Positions 24,162-32,189 of a stretch of 64,000 bases of DNA are shown in pieces (position 1 is the first letter of the stretch; each line of letters starts with the position of its first letter). This stretch comes from SIG603 sp964370635 (GTDB lineage Bacteria > Bacillota > Clostridia > Oscillospirales > Acutalibacteraceae): the NCBI GenBank assembly GCA_964370635.1, contig CAYJJU010000012.1, positions 1 to 64,000 of the forward strand. Reading direction: 5' to 3'. The translations under genes were made by a program, and so were the position numbers. Below the pieces are notes generated by a model. It had not been told where the DNA came from, made no database searches, and saw nothing but the letters and a program-made list of their open reading frames with translations.

Positions 24162-25031
24162 TTATCTTTCTGCGCCAAAGAAGAAAAGGGCTATTGTACC
24201 GGGTCCTGAGTGCGCACCTATTACGGGGCCTATTTCATTGATGAACACTTTGCATTTAAACTTATCTTTAATTATTTTTTCAACATATTTTGCATCTTCT
24301 ATGCAGTCGCCATGGCTTATAAACATGGTTTGGCTTTTTGGATTTATTCCTGTTTTTTCAATTTGAGCAACAAGCGCTTCAAGAGCCGGCTTTCTTCCTC
24401 TTACTTTTGATACAGGCACAAGTCTTCCTTCGTTATCGACATGCAAAACCGGTTTAATTCCAAGCATAGTGCCCACTATGGCAGCCGCCGCAGACACCCT
24501 GCCACCTCTTTTTAAATGATGCAAGTCGTCTACCGTAAACCATAGGCATAACTTAAGTATATTTTCATCAAGCCAGTCTTTAAGCTCGTCAATGCTTAGA
24601 CCGCTGTTCTTTTTCTCTACGGCAGTGTAGACTAAAAGGCCTTGTCCCATAGACGCCGCAAGAGAGTCCACGCAGTAAAGTTTTCTTTGAGGATATTTAG
24701 CCTCTAAGTCTTTTTTTGCTATATTAGAACTTTGGTACGTTCCACTAAGCCCTGAGGAAAAGCCGATATACAAAACATCTTTTCCCTCTTTAAAAGCCTT
24801 TTCAAACTCTTCATAAAAATCATCAGGATTAAGTTGAGTTGTGCTTGACATCTCACCCTGTCTTAATTTTGAGTAAAATACTTTTGGCGACATTTCTCTT
24901 GCGTCTAAATAGTTTTTGTAGGTCTTACCTCCAATGGTAAATGAAAGTGGTAAAACGCTTATTCCCAGTTGCTTTGCCATTTCGTCTGACAAATCTGTCG
25001 TCGAGTCCGTAACAATTATGTAGTCGTTCAT
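24162..25031 (-). CDS. DegV family fatty-acid-binding protein, copy 2
   Basis: A 289-residue DegV/FakB-fold protein with IVTDSTTDLSDEMA at the N-terminus, EMSSTTQLNPDDF near residue 60, GFSSGLSGTYQSS near 90 and INEIGPVIGAHSGPGTIALFF at the end (segments quoted in part). It is only moderately similar to the protein at 19600-20436 and has a longer middle region. Clostridia often carry several FakB proteins with different acyl-chain preferences. Its ribosome site (AAGGAGG) is strong. Confidence 0.92.
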   Translation of the reverse strand: MNDYIIVTDSTTDLSDEMAKQLGISVLPLSFTIGGKTYKNYLDAREMSPKVFYSKLRQGEMSSTTQLNPDDFYEEFEKAFKEGKDVLYIGFSSGLSGTYQSSNIAKKDLEAKYPQRKLYCVDSLAASMGQGLLVYTAVEKKNSGLSIDELKDWLDENILKLCLWFTVDDLHHLKRGGRVSAAAAIVGTMLGIKPVLHVDNEGRLVPVSKVRGRKPALEALVAQIEKTGINPKSQTMFISHGDCIEDAKYVEKIIKDKFKCKVFINEIGPVIGAHSGPGTIALFFFGAER

Positions 25032-25105
25032 GTTTGACCTCCTTAAAGTTTAACAAATATAATCTGATTATAACGCATTTTTTATGTATTGTCTACTACT
25101 TTCTC

Positions 25106-25385
25106 TAGCCGAGTTCATATAAACCGAACCCGTTTTCTGACAAATGGGTAGGCTTTCTATCTTTGTCAAAGCCTTTTGCAAGGCGCAAGCATTACAGGGG
25201 GGCTTTTCCTTGCTATAAAACCTACCCATTTGCCAGAAAATCCTTAGACCTAAAAATGCCCAAATTATGCCTATAAGAAGGCAGACGGACGAAGTAATAC
25301 TTGCCGTATTGCAAGTCCGTCTAACGTAGTTAGAGGTGCAATTTGGGCATTTTTAGGCGTGGTTCAGATTATATGAGCTCGGCTA
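25106..25385. repeat. Branched inverted-repeat element (structured RNA or MITE-like)
   Basis: A 280-base element fills the gap between degV and a HAD gene. Outer arms TAGCCGAGTTCATATAA (25106-25122) and TTATATGAGCTCGGCTA (25369-25385) pair over 17 positions with one G-U, extended by GAACC/GGTTC. Inside lie two independent long stems. TTTTCTGACAAATGGGTAGG (25133-25152) pairs with 25221-25240 (19 of 20). CCTAAAAATGCCCAAATT (25249-25266) pairs perfectly with 25340-25357. Each encloses smaller hairpins (GCCTT/AAGGC; AGACGGAC/GTCCGTCT with AATAC/GTATT). The right outer arm contains the last codons and stop of the HAD gene. No open frame spans it. Confidence 0.75.
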
Positions 25386-26196
25386 AATGCTTCACCGCAA
25401 AGGATATTATTCCATCTTCGCAAAAAACATTTGACATTTGTGCGTGTTTTTTTACTTCCTTTGGAGCATTTTTAGCGGCAAATGAGTAGTCCGCTATTTC
25501 AAACATTGAAATATCATTAAAAAAATCGCCTGCACAAACTATGCTGTGTATGTTTAAGCCTTCTCTTTTTATCAGCGACTTAACCATGCTGCCTTTTGAT
25601 ACATTTAGTGGCAAAATTTCTATGCCCTCGCTCCAGCTTCTAAGTATTTGATATTTTTCACCATATTCTTTTATAAGTGCCGAATTTACAGCTTCGGTAT
25701 CCTTTGCCTTTTGCATTACAAAAAATCTCTGAATTTTCTCAGAAGTTTTCTTAATATCCTCTTTTATATCTTTGGCACAAGTCACCTTTTTAACATCAAC
25801 GCCCCAGTCATATCTCTTATAGTCATCTTTTGCATAAAGCGAAATCACGTTGTCAATTCCGACACTTGCAAAGGAATTACACTGATTTAATTTGTCAAAA
25901 AAGAAATCGCAAATGCTGTCATCAAACTGCTCTACATAGACAGATTCCATCACTTCTTTTTTCTTCCAATCAAATAACACTGCACCATTACAGGCAATCA
26001 CATGTGTTTTTGGCTCTAGCTTTTTTGAAATATCTAGTAAATACTCGCACGCCCTGCCGGTGACCACGGTGAAAATTCCGCCGTTTTCCTGAAAATATTT
26101 AATTGCATCTAAGTTATTTTGCGGTATATTGCCCTTATAATCTGCAAGCGTGCCGTCATAGTCACTGCAAAATAAAAATCCGTCAAATTTACCCAT
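25369..26196 (-). CDS. Cof-type HAD-IIB family hydrolase
   Basis: A 275-residue haloacid-dehalogenase phosphatase. Motif I is SDYDGTLAD (nucleophile Asp near residue 12), motif II TGRA near 46, a C2-type cap occupies about 85-190, and motif IV is CAGDFFNDISMFEIA near 230. The substrate is probably a small sugar phosphate or nucleotide, which cannot be fixed from sequence. It is the last gene of the pyr operon and overlaps ruvX by eight bases. Its final residues AELI and stop are encoded within the right arm of the inverted-repeat element. Confidence 0.9.
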   Translation of the reverse strand: MGKFDGFLFCSDYDGTLADYKGNIPQNNLDAIKYFQENGGIFTVVTGRACEYLLDISKKLEPKTHVIACNGAVLFDWKKKEVMESVYVEQFDDSICDFFFDKLNQCNSFASVGIDNVISLYAKDDYKRYDWGVDVKKVTCAKDIKEDIKKTSEKIQRFFVMQKAKDTEAVNSALIKEYGEKYQILRSWSEGIEILPLNVSKGSMVKSLIKREGLNIHSIVCAGDFFNDISMFEIADYSFAAKNAPKEVKKHAQMSNVFCEDGIISFAVKHLAELI

Positions 26197-26611
26197 TTTT
26201 ATTTCTCCTAAATCTTAAAAAATCTTCTAAAATTATTGTAGCCGCCACGGCATCTACCACTTGTTTTCTGTTTTTGCCTCTTGTGTTTGTCGTGTTTAAA
26301 AAATTATGTGCCGTGATTGTAGTGCCTCTTTCGTCAACAAACTCCACGGGCAGTTTTGAGTGCTCGGCCAGCATTTTGCCAAATTCTCTCGCATTTATAG
26401 CACTTTCTCCCTCTGTGCCGTCCATGTTTTTTGGAAGACCAAGCACAATAAGCTGTACCTCCCTTTGGACGCACAGCTCTGTAATTTTTACTATTAATTT
26501 TTCCTTATTATGCTCTTTTATTACTTCTAAGGGAGAGGCAATAATCTCGCTATTGTCGCAAACCGCCGTGCCTGTCCTTGACTTTCCTAGGTCAACAGAA
26601 AGTATTATCAT
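26189..26611 (-). CDS. ruvX: Putative pre-16S rRNA nuclease / Holliday junction resolvase YqgF
   Basis: A 140-residue RNase H-fold protein of the YqgF/RuvX family. It has SVDLGKSRTGTAVCD at the N-terminus, GLPKNMDGTEG near residue 57 and VDERGTT near 95, with the acidic residues expected for metal-dependent nuclease activity. In E. coli this protein matures the 5' end of 16S rRNA; a Holliday junction role has also been proposed. It overlaps both neighbours (4 and 8 bases), so it is translationally coupled in the operon. Confidence 0.92.
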   Translation of the reverse strand: MIILSVDLGKSRTGTAVCDNSEIIASPLEVIKEHNKEKLIVKITELCVQREVQLIVLGLPKNMDGTEGESAINAREFGKMLAEHSKLPVEFVDERGTTITAHNFLNTTNTRGKNRKQVVDAVAATIILEDFLRFRRNKNG

Positions 26612-27258
26612 AAAAATACTCTCCCAACTCTTTTTTGTATGCTTTCGGGTATATGCTCTGATAAATTGTGGTTTATTACAGAAATTTCGCCGTTTTCGCC
26701 TACTTCTATCTCATTTATCGAGGTATTACCGCCAAGCTCCACCGTTAAAAGCTCTGTAATATCTTTCCCTAAACAGTAACACATGAGGTTTTGTATTGCA
26801 CAGCCGTGAGATACCAGAGCTATGGTTTTGCCCTTGTTTTGCTCTGCTAAATCCAAAAAGGCATCTCTCATTCTACCATAAACTTCTTCCATGGTTTCGC
26901 CGTTTGGCGCTTTTAGTTTATGCGGATGTTTTTTCCAGCCTATGGCAAATTCGGGCGTTGTTTTTGCTATGTCTGTCATGAGCTTGCCCTCTAAATCACC
27001 AAGGTTTACCTCGGCTATTCTCTCGTCCTCTACCACATCAAAACCGTAAAACATGTTTATAGCCTCGGCAGTTTTTTTCGCCCTGCCTAAATTGCTTGAA
27101 TATATTTTATCAAGCCCTTTGTCTTTCATGTATCCGGCCAAAAGCCCTAGCTGAAAAATTCCAACTTCGCTAGGCTGGGTGTCCAGCCTTCCCTGCATGA
27201 CGCCCTTAGAGTTGCCCTCGGTTTGGCAGTGCCTTATCAGATAAATTTTTGTTACCAT
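26608..27258 (-). CDS. Histidine phosphatase family protein (phosphoglycerate mutase-like)
   Basis: A 216-residue protein with the N-terminal phosphohistidine motif IRHCQTEGN (RHC in place of the usual RHG), a conserved Arg in SNLGRAKKTAE near residue 58, a Glu near 83 and the second catalytic His in LVSHGCAIQ near 150. Such proteins remove phosphate from sugars, nucleotides or cobalamin precursors. The substrate is unknown here. It overlaps pyrD by seven bases. Confidence 0.9.
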   Translation of the reverse strand: MVTKIYLIRHCQTEGNSKGVMQGRLDTQPSEVGIFQLGLLAGYMKDKGLDKIYSSNLGRAKKTAEAINMFYGFDVVEDERIAEVNLGDLEGKLMTDIAKTTPEFAIGWKKHPHKLKAPNGETMEEVYGRMRDAFLDLAEQNKGKTIALVSHGCAIQNLMCYCLGKDITELLTVELGGNTSINEIEVGENGEISVINHNLSEHIPESIQKRVGRVFL

Positions 27259-28163
27259 GGCTTTATGCCTCCTGTAATTTCACTGAGCGATTTAATCCCG
27301 TTTTTATCCATATAAGCTTTTATTCCCTCTAAAATCTTTATGGGAGCATAAGGGTCTGTGAATAAAACTGTGCCTATTTGAAGAGCCGTCGCACCTGCTA
27401 GTAGCATTTCTATGGCATCTTGCCAAGTAGAAATTCCGCCCATTCCGACAACGGGAATTTTAACCCTGCTTGCGACCTGCCATACCATTCGAATTGCAAC
27501 AGGTAAAACCGCAGGGCCTGAAAGTCCGCCTATATTATTTCTTATTATGGGCCTACCCGTGTTTATGTCTATGCGCATACCCGTAAGCGTGTTTATCATA
27601 GAAATTGCATCAGCGCCTGCACTTTCTGCCGCCTGAGCCATCAGCGCTATGTCCGTAACATTTGGAGAAAGTTTTACCATTAAAGGTTTTTTTGTGTTTT
27701 TTCTTACACCACTTGTAATTTCTGTAACACCTTCTATCGTGGTGCCAAACTGCACTCCGCCTGACTTTACATTTGGGCAGGATATATTAAGCTCTATCAT
27801 GTCTATGTCGGAGCTGTCTAAAATTCTTGCCATTTCAAAGTAGTCGTCCGAGCTACTTCCTGCAAGGTTTGCAATTATTTTTGTGTCTTGTTTTTTAAGC
27901 CAAGGCAGTTCGTTTTCTATAAAATATTCTACACCCGGGTTTTGAAGCCCGACCGCATTTAGCATGCCACCAGGTGTTTCTGTCACCCTTGGAGGTGGAT
28001 TTCCTTGCCTTTTTTCTAGGGTAATACCTTTGCAGGATATTCCTCCTAAAGTGCTAAGGGGATAAAGTTTTGCGTATTCTTTTCCAAAACCAAAAGTGCC
28101 CGAGGCAGGTATTATTGGGTTTTTAAATTCTACTCCTGCAACATTTACTGATAAATTAGCCAT
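27252..28163 (-). CDS. pyrD: Dihydroorotate dehydrogenase B, catalytic subunit
   Basis: PyrD oxidises dihydroorotate to orotate in pyrimidine synthesis. The 303-residue type 1B subunit has PASGTFGFGKEY at the N-terminus, the active-site cysteine in ELNISCPNVKSGG near residue 135, a lysine in MVKLSPNVTD near 165 and the FMN phosphate-binding GMGGI and ATALQIGT segments near 245-270. It passes electrons to PyrK, encoded 15 bases upstream, and finally to NAD. Ribosome site GGGAGG. Confidence 0.96.
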   Translation of the reverse strand: MANLSVNVAGVEFKNPIIPASGTFGFGKEYAKLYPLSTLGGISCKGITLEKRQGNPPPRVTETPGGMLNAVGLQNPGVEYFIENELPWLKKQDTKIIANLAGSSSDDYFEMARILDSSDIDMIELNISCPNVKSGGVQFGTTIEGVTEITSGVRKNTKKPLMVKLSPNVTDIALMAQAAESAGADAISMINTLTGMRIDINTGRPIIRNNIGGLSGPAVLPVAIRMVWQVASRVKIPVVGMGGISTWQDAIEMLLAGATALQIGTVLFTDPYAPIKILEGIKAYMDKNGIKSLSEITGGIKPW

Positions 28164-28178
28164 TTTTATTCCTCCCTC

Positions 28179-28949
28179 TTAAAACACTATATTGTCGGCA
28201 TCAAACACTGGGCCGTCTTTGCAGACATGGCCATAGTATTCATTTCCGTTTTCGTCTTGTAATTTACATGCACAGCCAAGGCAAGCGCCCACGCCACATG
28301 CCATTCTTTCCTCTAAAGAAAGCTGGCACATTGCGCCTTTTTTATCCGCCTCAAATTTAACAGCCTTAAGCATAGGGTGAGGCCCACAGGCGTATGCTAT
28401 GTCGTAGTCTAAATCTTTTATTAAATCTGTTACTAGACCGTGATGTCCATAAGAGCCGTCATCGGTTGTGATTAATACCTTAGCGCCGATTTTCTTAAAA
28501 TCTTCTTCCAAAATGACCGACTGCTTGTCCCTAAAGCCTAAGACGACCGTCGCATTTTCTCCGAAATGTTTTGCCGCAGCCAAAAGCGGAGGAACGCCTA
28601 TTCCGCCACCTACAAACAGTGCTTTTTTCTCTTTTTCAATCAAGTTAAAACCGTTTCCTAAGGGTGCAATTATATTTAAAAAAGTTTGCTCCTCACACTG
28701 AGCCAAAAGGGCTGTGCCCTCGCCTCTTATTTGAAAAACCAGCCTTAATGTTCCTTTTTCTTTGTCTATATCACAAATAGAAATTGGTCGCCTAAGCGTT
28801 TTTGACGGCACTAAAATATGGGCAAACTGTCCTGCCCTTGCCATGTTTGCAAATTCAGGATAAAACACAGTTATATCAAACATACCTTCGGCTATTTCTT
28901 TTTTTGATATTATTTTACAATTTTTTACATCATATGTTTTTTGACACAT
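28179..28949 (-). CDS. pyrK: Dihydroorotate dehydrogenase B, electron-transfer subunit
   Basis: A 256-residue iron-sulfur flavoprotein. It has an FAD domain (RPISICDIDKEKG near residue 55), an NAD-binding region (LFVGGGIGVPPLLAAAKHF near 105) and a C-terminal 2Fe-2S cluster ligated by CGVGACLGCACK and a later Cys in HVCKDGP. I use the ATG at 28949 (MCQKTYDV), which follows AAAAAAGGAGGA. Longer readings would translate the adjacent period-7 repeat. Paired with pyrD it defines the NAD-linked type 1B enzyme. Confidence 0.95.
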   Translation of the reverse strand: MCQKTYDVKNCKIISKKEIAEGMFDITVFYPEFANMARAGQFAHILVPSKTLRRPISICDIDKEKGTLRLVFQIRGEGTALLAQCEEQTFLNIIAPLGNGFNLIEKEKKALFVGGGIGVPPLLAAAKHFGENATVVLGFRDKQSVILEEDFKKIGAKVLITTDDGSYGHHGLVTDLIKDLDYDIAYACGPHPMLKAVKFEADKKGAMCQLSLEERMACGVGACLGCACKLQDENGNEYYGHVCKDGPVFDADNIVF

Positions 28950-28965
28950 AAAATCCTCCTTTTTT

Positions 28966-29083
28966 AGTTGAAAGTTGAGAGTTGAGAGTTGAAAGTGAAG
29001 GTTCACGACTTCGTCGTGCCTTTATTATAAAAAAATGCTCTGCATTTTTCACCACAACTATCCACTATCCACTCTCCACTCTA
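28966..29083 (+). repeat. Composite palindromic element inside the pyr operon
   Basis: The parts run in this order: a period-7 left array (AGTTGAG type, 28966-28995), AAGGTTCACG-ACTTCGTCGTG, the palindrome AAAATGCTCTGCATTTTTCACC, then a right array (TATCCAC/TCTCCAC units, 29055-29082). It ends in the pyrF stop codon and lies between pyrF and pyrK, so it is transcribed with the operon. Confidence 0.7.
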
Positions 29084-30013
29084 AACTACTATAGTACCTA
29101 TTTTCCCTACAATCTCATCTCTCATTCTTACGGCTTCACGTCTTGCGGCTTTTGCGTAGTCTTTTTCCTCACAGCCCTCTTTTTGCCATGCGCACATTAT
29201 TGCTCTTGATGAATTAACTATTGCGCCAAGTCCGTTTCTATCAAACGCAGGGGCTATGTCATCGGCTCCTCCGCCTTGCGCTCCGTAACCCGGAACAAGG
29301 AAGAAAGTGCGTGGCATTTTTGCCCTTAATTCTTCTAGTTGTTTTGGATAAGTCGCGCCAACGACTGCGCCAACGCCTGAGTATCCGAACTTGCCCGGCA
29401 CTGACTCTCCCCATGTTTCACACATGTCCGCCATGGTTTCATAAACGGTTTTACCGCCAACTGTCATTATGTCCTGAAGTTCTCCCGATGACGGATTAGA
29501 GGTTTTTACAAGCACAAATATGCCTTTGTCGTGCTCTTGGCAAATGTCTACAAGCGGTTTAATTCCGTCTGTGCCCAGATAGCCGTTTACGGTCAGTGCA
29601 TCTGCTCCAAAGGCAGAAAGCGCTTCGCCCTCCACATCGGTTACGCCTAAATGAGCCATAGCGTACGCTGTCATTGTAGGGCCTATGTCGTTTCTTTTTC
29701 CGTCAGTCATTACAAACATGCCTTTTTCTTTTGCGTAGGCTATGGTGTCGTTAAGGGCTTTCACGCCTTGCCAGCCGTACATTTCATAATACGCCGCCTG
29801 AGGTTTAACCGCCGGCACTATGTCGCAAAGCTCGTCGATAAGGCCTTTATTGTACTCTAAAAGAGCGGCGGCCGCACCCTCAAAATTTTTGCCATGCTTT
29901 TTAAAAGCCTCTTCTTTTATATAATTTGGAATAAACTCAAGTTTTGGGTCAAGCCCTGCTACAGTTGGGTTTTGCATTTTTACGATACCCTTAATCATTT
30001 TATCCATTGACAT
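29081..30013 (-). CDS. pyrF: Orotidine 5'-phosphate decarboxylase (type 2)
   Basis: PyrF decarboxylates OMP to UMP, the last step of UMP synthesis. The 310-residue length and the AGLDPKLEFIP opening are typical of the longer type 2 enzymes. The catalytic Asp-Lys-Asp cluster is in MTDGKRNDIG near residue 98, and the phosphate loop is in LVPGYGAQGGG near 240. It stands 20 bases after pyrC and is separated from pyrK by a repeat element. Confidence 0.95.
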   Translation of the reverse strand: MSMDKMIKGIVKMQNPTVAGLDPKLEFIPNYIKEEAFKKHGKNFEGAAAALLEYNKGLIDELCDIVPAVKPQAAYYEMYGWQGVKALNDTIAYAKEKGMFVMTDGKRNDIGPTMTAYAMAHLGVTDVEGEALSAFGADALTVNGYLGTDGIKPLVDICQEHDKGIFVLVKTSNPSSGELQDIMTVGGKTVYETMADMCETWGESVPGKFGYSGVGAVVGATYPKQLEELRAKMPRTFFLVPGYGAQGGGADDIAPAFDRNGLGAIVNSSRAIMCAWQKEGCEEKDYAKAARREAVRMRDEIVGKIGTIVV

Positions 30014-30033
30014 AATTTTTACCTACCTTTTCA

Positions 30034-31305
30034 TTATTTATCTTCAAATACAATTTCACCGTTTAAGAAAGTGTATTTTACTTTTGATTTTAATTTTATA
30101 CCCTTAAATATTGCATTTTTGCTTTTTCCATGCAGTTTATTTTCGTCTACCGTCCATTCTTCATTTTCATCAAATATAACAATGTCGGCACTTTTGCCCT
30201 CTTCTAAGACACCTGCATCTATTCCAATAATTTTAGCAGGGTTTACACTCATAAGCTCTATCAGCTTATCAAGGCTTATATGTCCTTTGTTTACAAGCGC
30301 CGTATAACTTGCAGATAGCGAGGTTTCCATGCCTATGCACCCGTTTGGCGCTTTTAAAAAGTCGGATTTCTCTTCTTCTGAATGAGGTGCGTGGTCGGTG
30401 GCTATTACCTCTATCACTCCGTCTTTTATCGCATTTATTAGAGCCACACTGTCCTCTTTTGTCCTAAGTGGTGGGTTCATCCTATAGGTCGCATCTTTTT
30501 TTGCAAGCTCATTATCTGTAAGCATTAAATAATGCGGTGCGGTTTCCGCCGTAATTTTTCCGCCGTTTTTTCTTGCGTCTTCTATAATTTTTGCACTGCC
30601 CTTAGTGCTTACATGGCATATATGAAGCGGCGCATCTACTGCCATCGCTATGGCTATTTCCTTTGCGGTAGAGCTGTCTTCGCATGCCCTATTCACACCT
30701 TTAAGCCCAAGCTTTCTTGATACTTCGCCCTCGCTCATATACCACTGCTTTGCAAGATATGGGTCTTCACAGTGGGACACTACTTTTACGCCCATTTCCT
30801 TTGCCTTTATCAGTGCATTTAATAAAATTTCTGTGTCAAACACGGGTTTGCCGTCGTCGGTAAAGGCTATAGCTCCTGCATCTTTAAGCAAAGGCATATC
30901 GGTCAAATCACTGCCGTCCATGCCTTTTGTTATGCATGCACTTATATAAATTTTACACTTTGCACTTTTTGATTTTTCTAAAATGTAATCAATCGTATCC
31001 TTATTATCTATTACGGGCGAGGTGTTTGGCATGCATAAAAGCGAGGTTACTCCTCCTGCCGCCGCCGCATTTGCGCCAGTAATTATATCTTCTTTATAAG
31101 TAAGACCTGGGTCTCTTAAATGCACATGCATATCCACTAAACCGGGTGCCACGACAAGGCCTTTCGCCTCAACGATTTTATCCGCATCAATTGAGATATT
31201 TTCACCCATTTTTTTGATGACACTGTTTTCTATGAGTATGTCTCCTATAAAATTTTGATTTTTTGCCGGGTTTACTATTTTTCCGTTTTTAATTAAAATT
31301 TTCAT
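30034..31305 (-). CDS. pyrC: Dihydroorotase
   Basis: PyrC cyclises carbamoyl-aspartate to dihydroorotate. This 423-residue class I amidohydrolase has the metal motif DMHVHLRDPG near residue 60, later histidines in VVSHCEDP near 177 and HICHVST near 230, and the catalytic Asp in IATDHAPHSEEEK near 303. The start follows AGGTG and lies seven bases after the stop of the ydcF-like gene, so the two are coupled. pyrB, carAB and pyrE are not in this window. Confidence 0.95.
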   Translation of the reverse strand: MKILIKNGKIVNPAKNQNFIGDILIENSVIKKMGENISIDADKIVEAKGLVVAPGLVDMHVHLRDPGLTYKEDIITGANAAAAGGVTSLLCMPNTSPVIDNKDTIDYILEKSKSAKCKIYISACITKGMDGSDLTDMPLLKDAGAIAFTDDGKPVFDTEILLNALIKAKEMGVKVVSHCEDPYLAKQWYMSEGEVSRKLGLKGVNRACEDSSTAKEIAIAMAVDAPLHICHVSTKGSAKIIEDARKNGGKITAETAPHYLMLTDNELAKKDATYRMNPPLRTKEDSVALINAIKDGVIEVIATDHAPHSEEEKSDFLKAPNGCIGMETSLSASYTALVNKGHISLDKLIELMSVNPAKIIGIDAGVLEEGKSADIVIFDENEEWTVDENKLHGKSKNAIFKGIKLKSKVKYTFLNGEIVFEDK

Positions 31306-31312
31306 GTTTCAC

Positions 31313-32104
31313 CTATTTTCCCAAAAATGTTTTTTCTAAATAATATTTTGTAAGTGCCAATAGCTCCCTGCTATAATGGGCAGGAAACAGCATGGGGTCT
31401 GTTACCGCCGCCAAAGGATACGCCGTGTAGCCGTTGTCTTTTGCAAGTTCTAGCGCCCTATACATATGGAAATCCTGCGTTGCGACTATTATAGTCTTTT
31501 CCAAATTTTCCCCTTCTATTAAAGGGAGGGAGTACTCCATATTTTCCCTTGTACTTGTCGATTTATCCTCAAGTAGCATTCTACCTTCATCAATTCCCAA
31601 ATTAATAAGATATTCTTTTTGCGCTAGGGCCTCGGTCATAGGCTCGTCATGGCCCTGTCCGCCTGTGAGTATTACAAAGGAGTCGGGATTTTCTTTTATA
31701 TAATCATAAGCAACATCAAGCCTGTTTGCAAGAGTTTTGCTGACCTGTCTGTCCTCATTCACCCTGGCACCAAGCACCATTACCGTCGTGTTTTGCGGTA
31801 AATTTTCATGGTGTATGCTTGTGAGTATTTTAAAGCTTAAAAACACAAACCAAATTGCAAGTAATGCGGTAAGTGATGCTAACACATATATTATCATTTT
31901 TAAAAACCTACTTTTCTTTACTAGTGAGGGCGCACCCCAAATTAAAAACAAAACCCATACACAACCCAAATGCGCAAATGCGGTGCCCTCATTTAAGCCT
32001 GCCCTAAAATACGGCAAGAAAAACCATACTGCAAGAAATAATATTACCGCTGAACCTATAATTTTGGGTACGATATAGTTTGAACTTTTGATGTCTTTTA
32101 TCAC
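31313..32104 (-). CDS. YdcF family (DUF218) membrane protein
   Basis: A 263-residue protein with three N-terminal transmembrane helices (about residues 12-33, 43-62 and 70-92) and a DUF218 domain facing the outside or cytoplasm (about 105-255: VMVLGARVNEDRQVS, VILTGGQGHDEPMTEA, EDKSTSTRENMEY). Related proteins (SanA, YdcF) are linked to envelope integrity, but the reaction is not established. It starts with GTG and is the promoter-proximal gene of the pyr operon, which is an unusual partner. Confidence 0.87.
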   Translation of the reverse strand: MIKDIKSSNYIVPKIIGSAVILFLAVWFFLPYFRAGLNEGTAFAHLGCVWVLFLIWGAPSLVKKSRFLKMIIYVLASLTALLAIWFVFLSFKILTSIHHENLPQNTTVMVLGARVNEDRQVSKTLANRLDVAYDYIKENPDSFVILTGGQGHDEPMTEALAQKEYLINLGIDEGRMLLEDKSTSTRENMEYSLPLIEGENLEKTIIVATQDFHMYRALELAKDNGYTAYPLAAVTDPMLFPAHYSRELLALTKYYLEKTFLGK

Positions 32105-32136
32105 TTTATCCGTCCTTTTCCACCTTTATAAGATTA

Positions 32137-32165
32137 ATTATACTAAAAATCCCCCGTTTCCACAA
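32137..32165 (-). promoter_or_regulatory. Promoter of the ydcF-pyr operon
   Basis: On the minus strand TTGTGG (32165-32160) and TATAAT (32142-32137) are 17 bases apart, 33 bases before the first start codon. It overlaps the terminator hairpin of the hydrogenase operon, so the hairpin loop supplies the -35 region. I saw no PyrR-type attenuator between it and the first gene. Confidence 0.55.
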
Positions 32166-32183
32166 GGGATACGAGGGATTTTT
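32144..32183 (-). terminator. Terminator of the hydrogenase operon
   Basis: On the minus strand AAAAATCCCTCGT and ACGGGGGATTTTT pair with G-U tolerance around the loop and end in a T-run. It begins a few bases after the hydA stop. Confidence 0.8.
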
Positions 32184-32189
32184 ATTAAA

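Noticed and set aside
25032..25105. Short gene between degV and the inverted-repeat element
   Set aside because: The stretch is AT-rich leader DNA of degV with no open frame or ribosome site.
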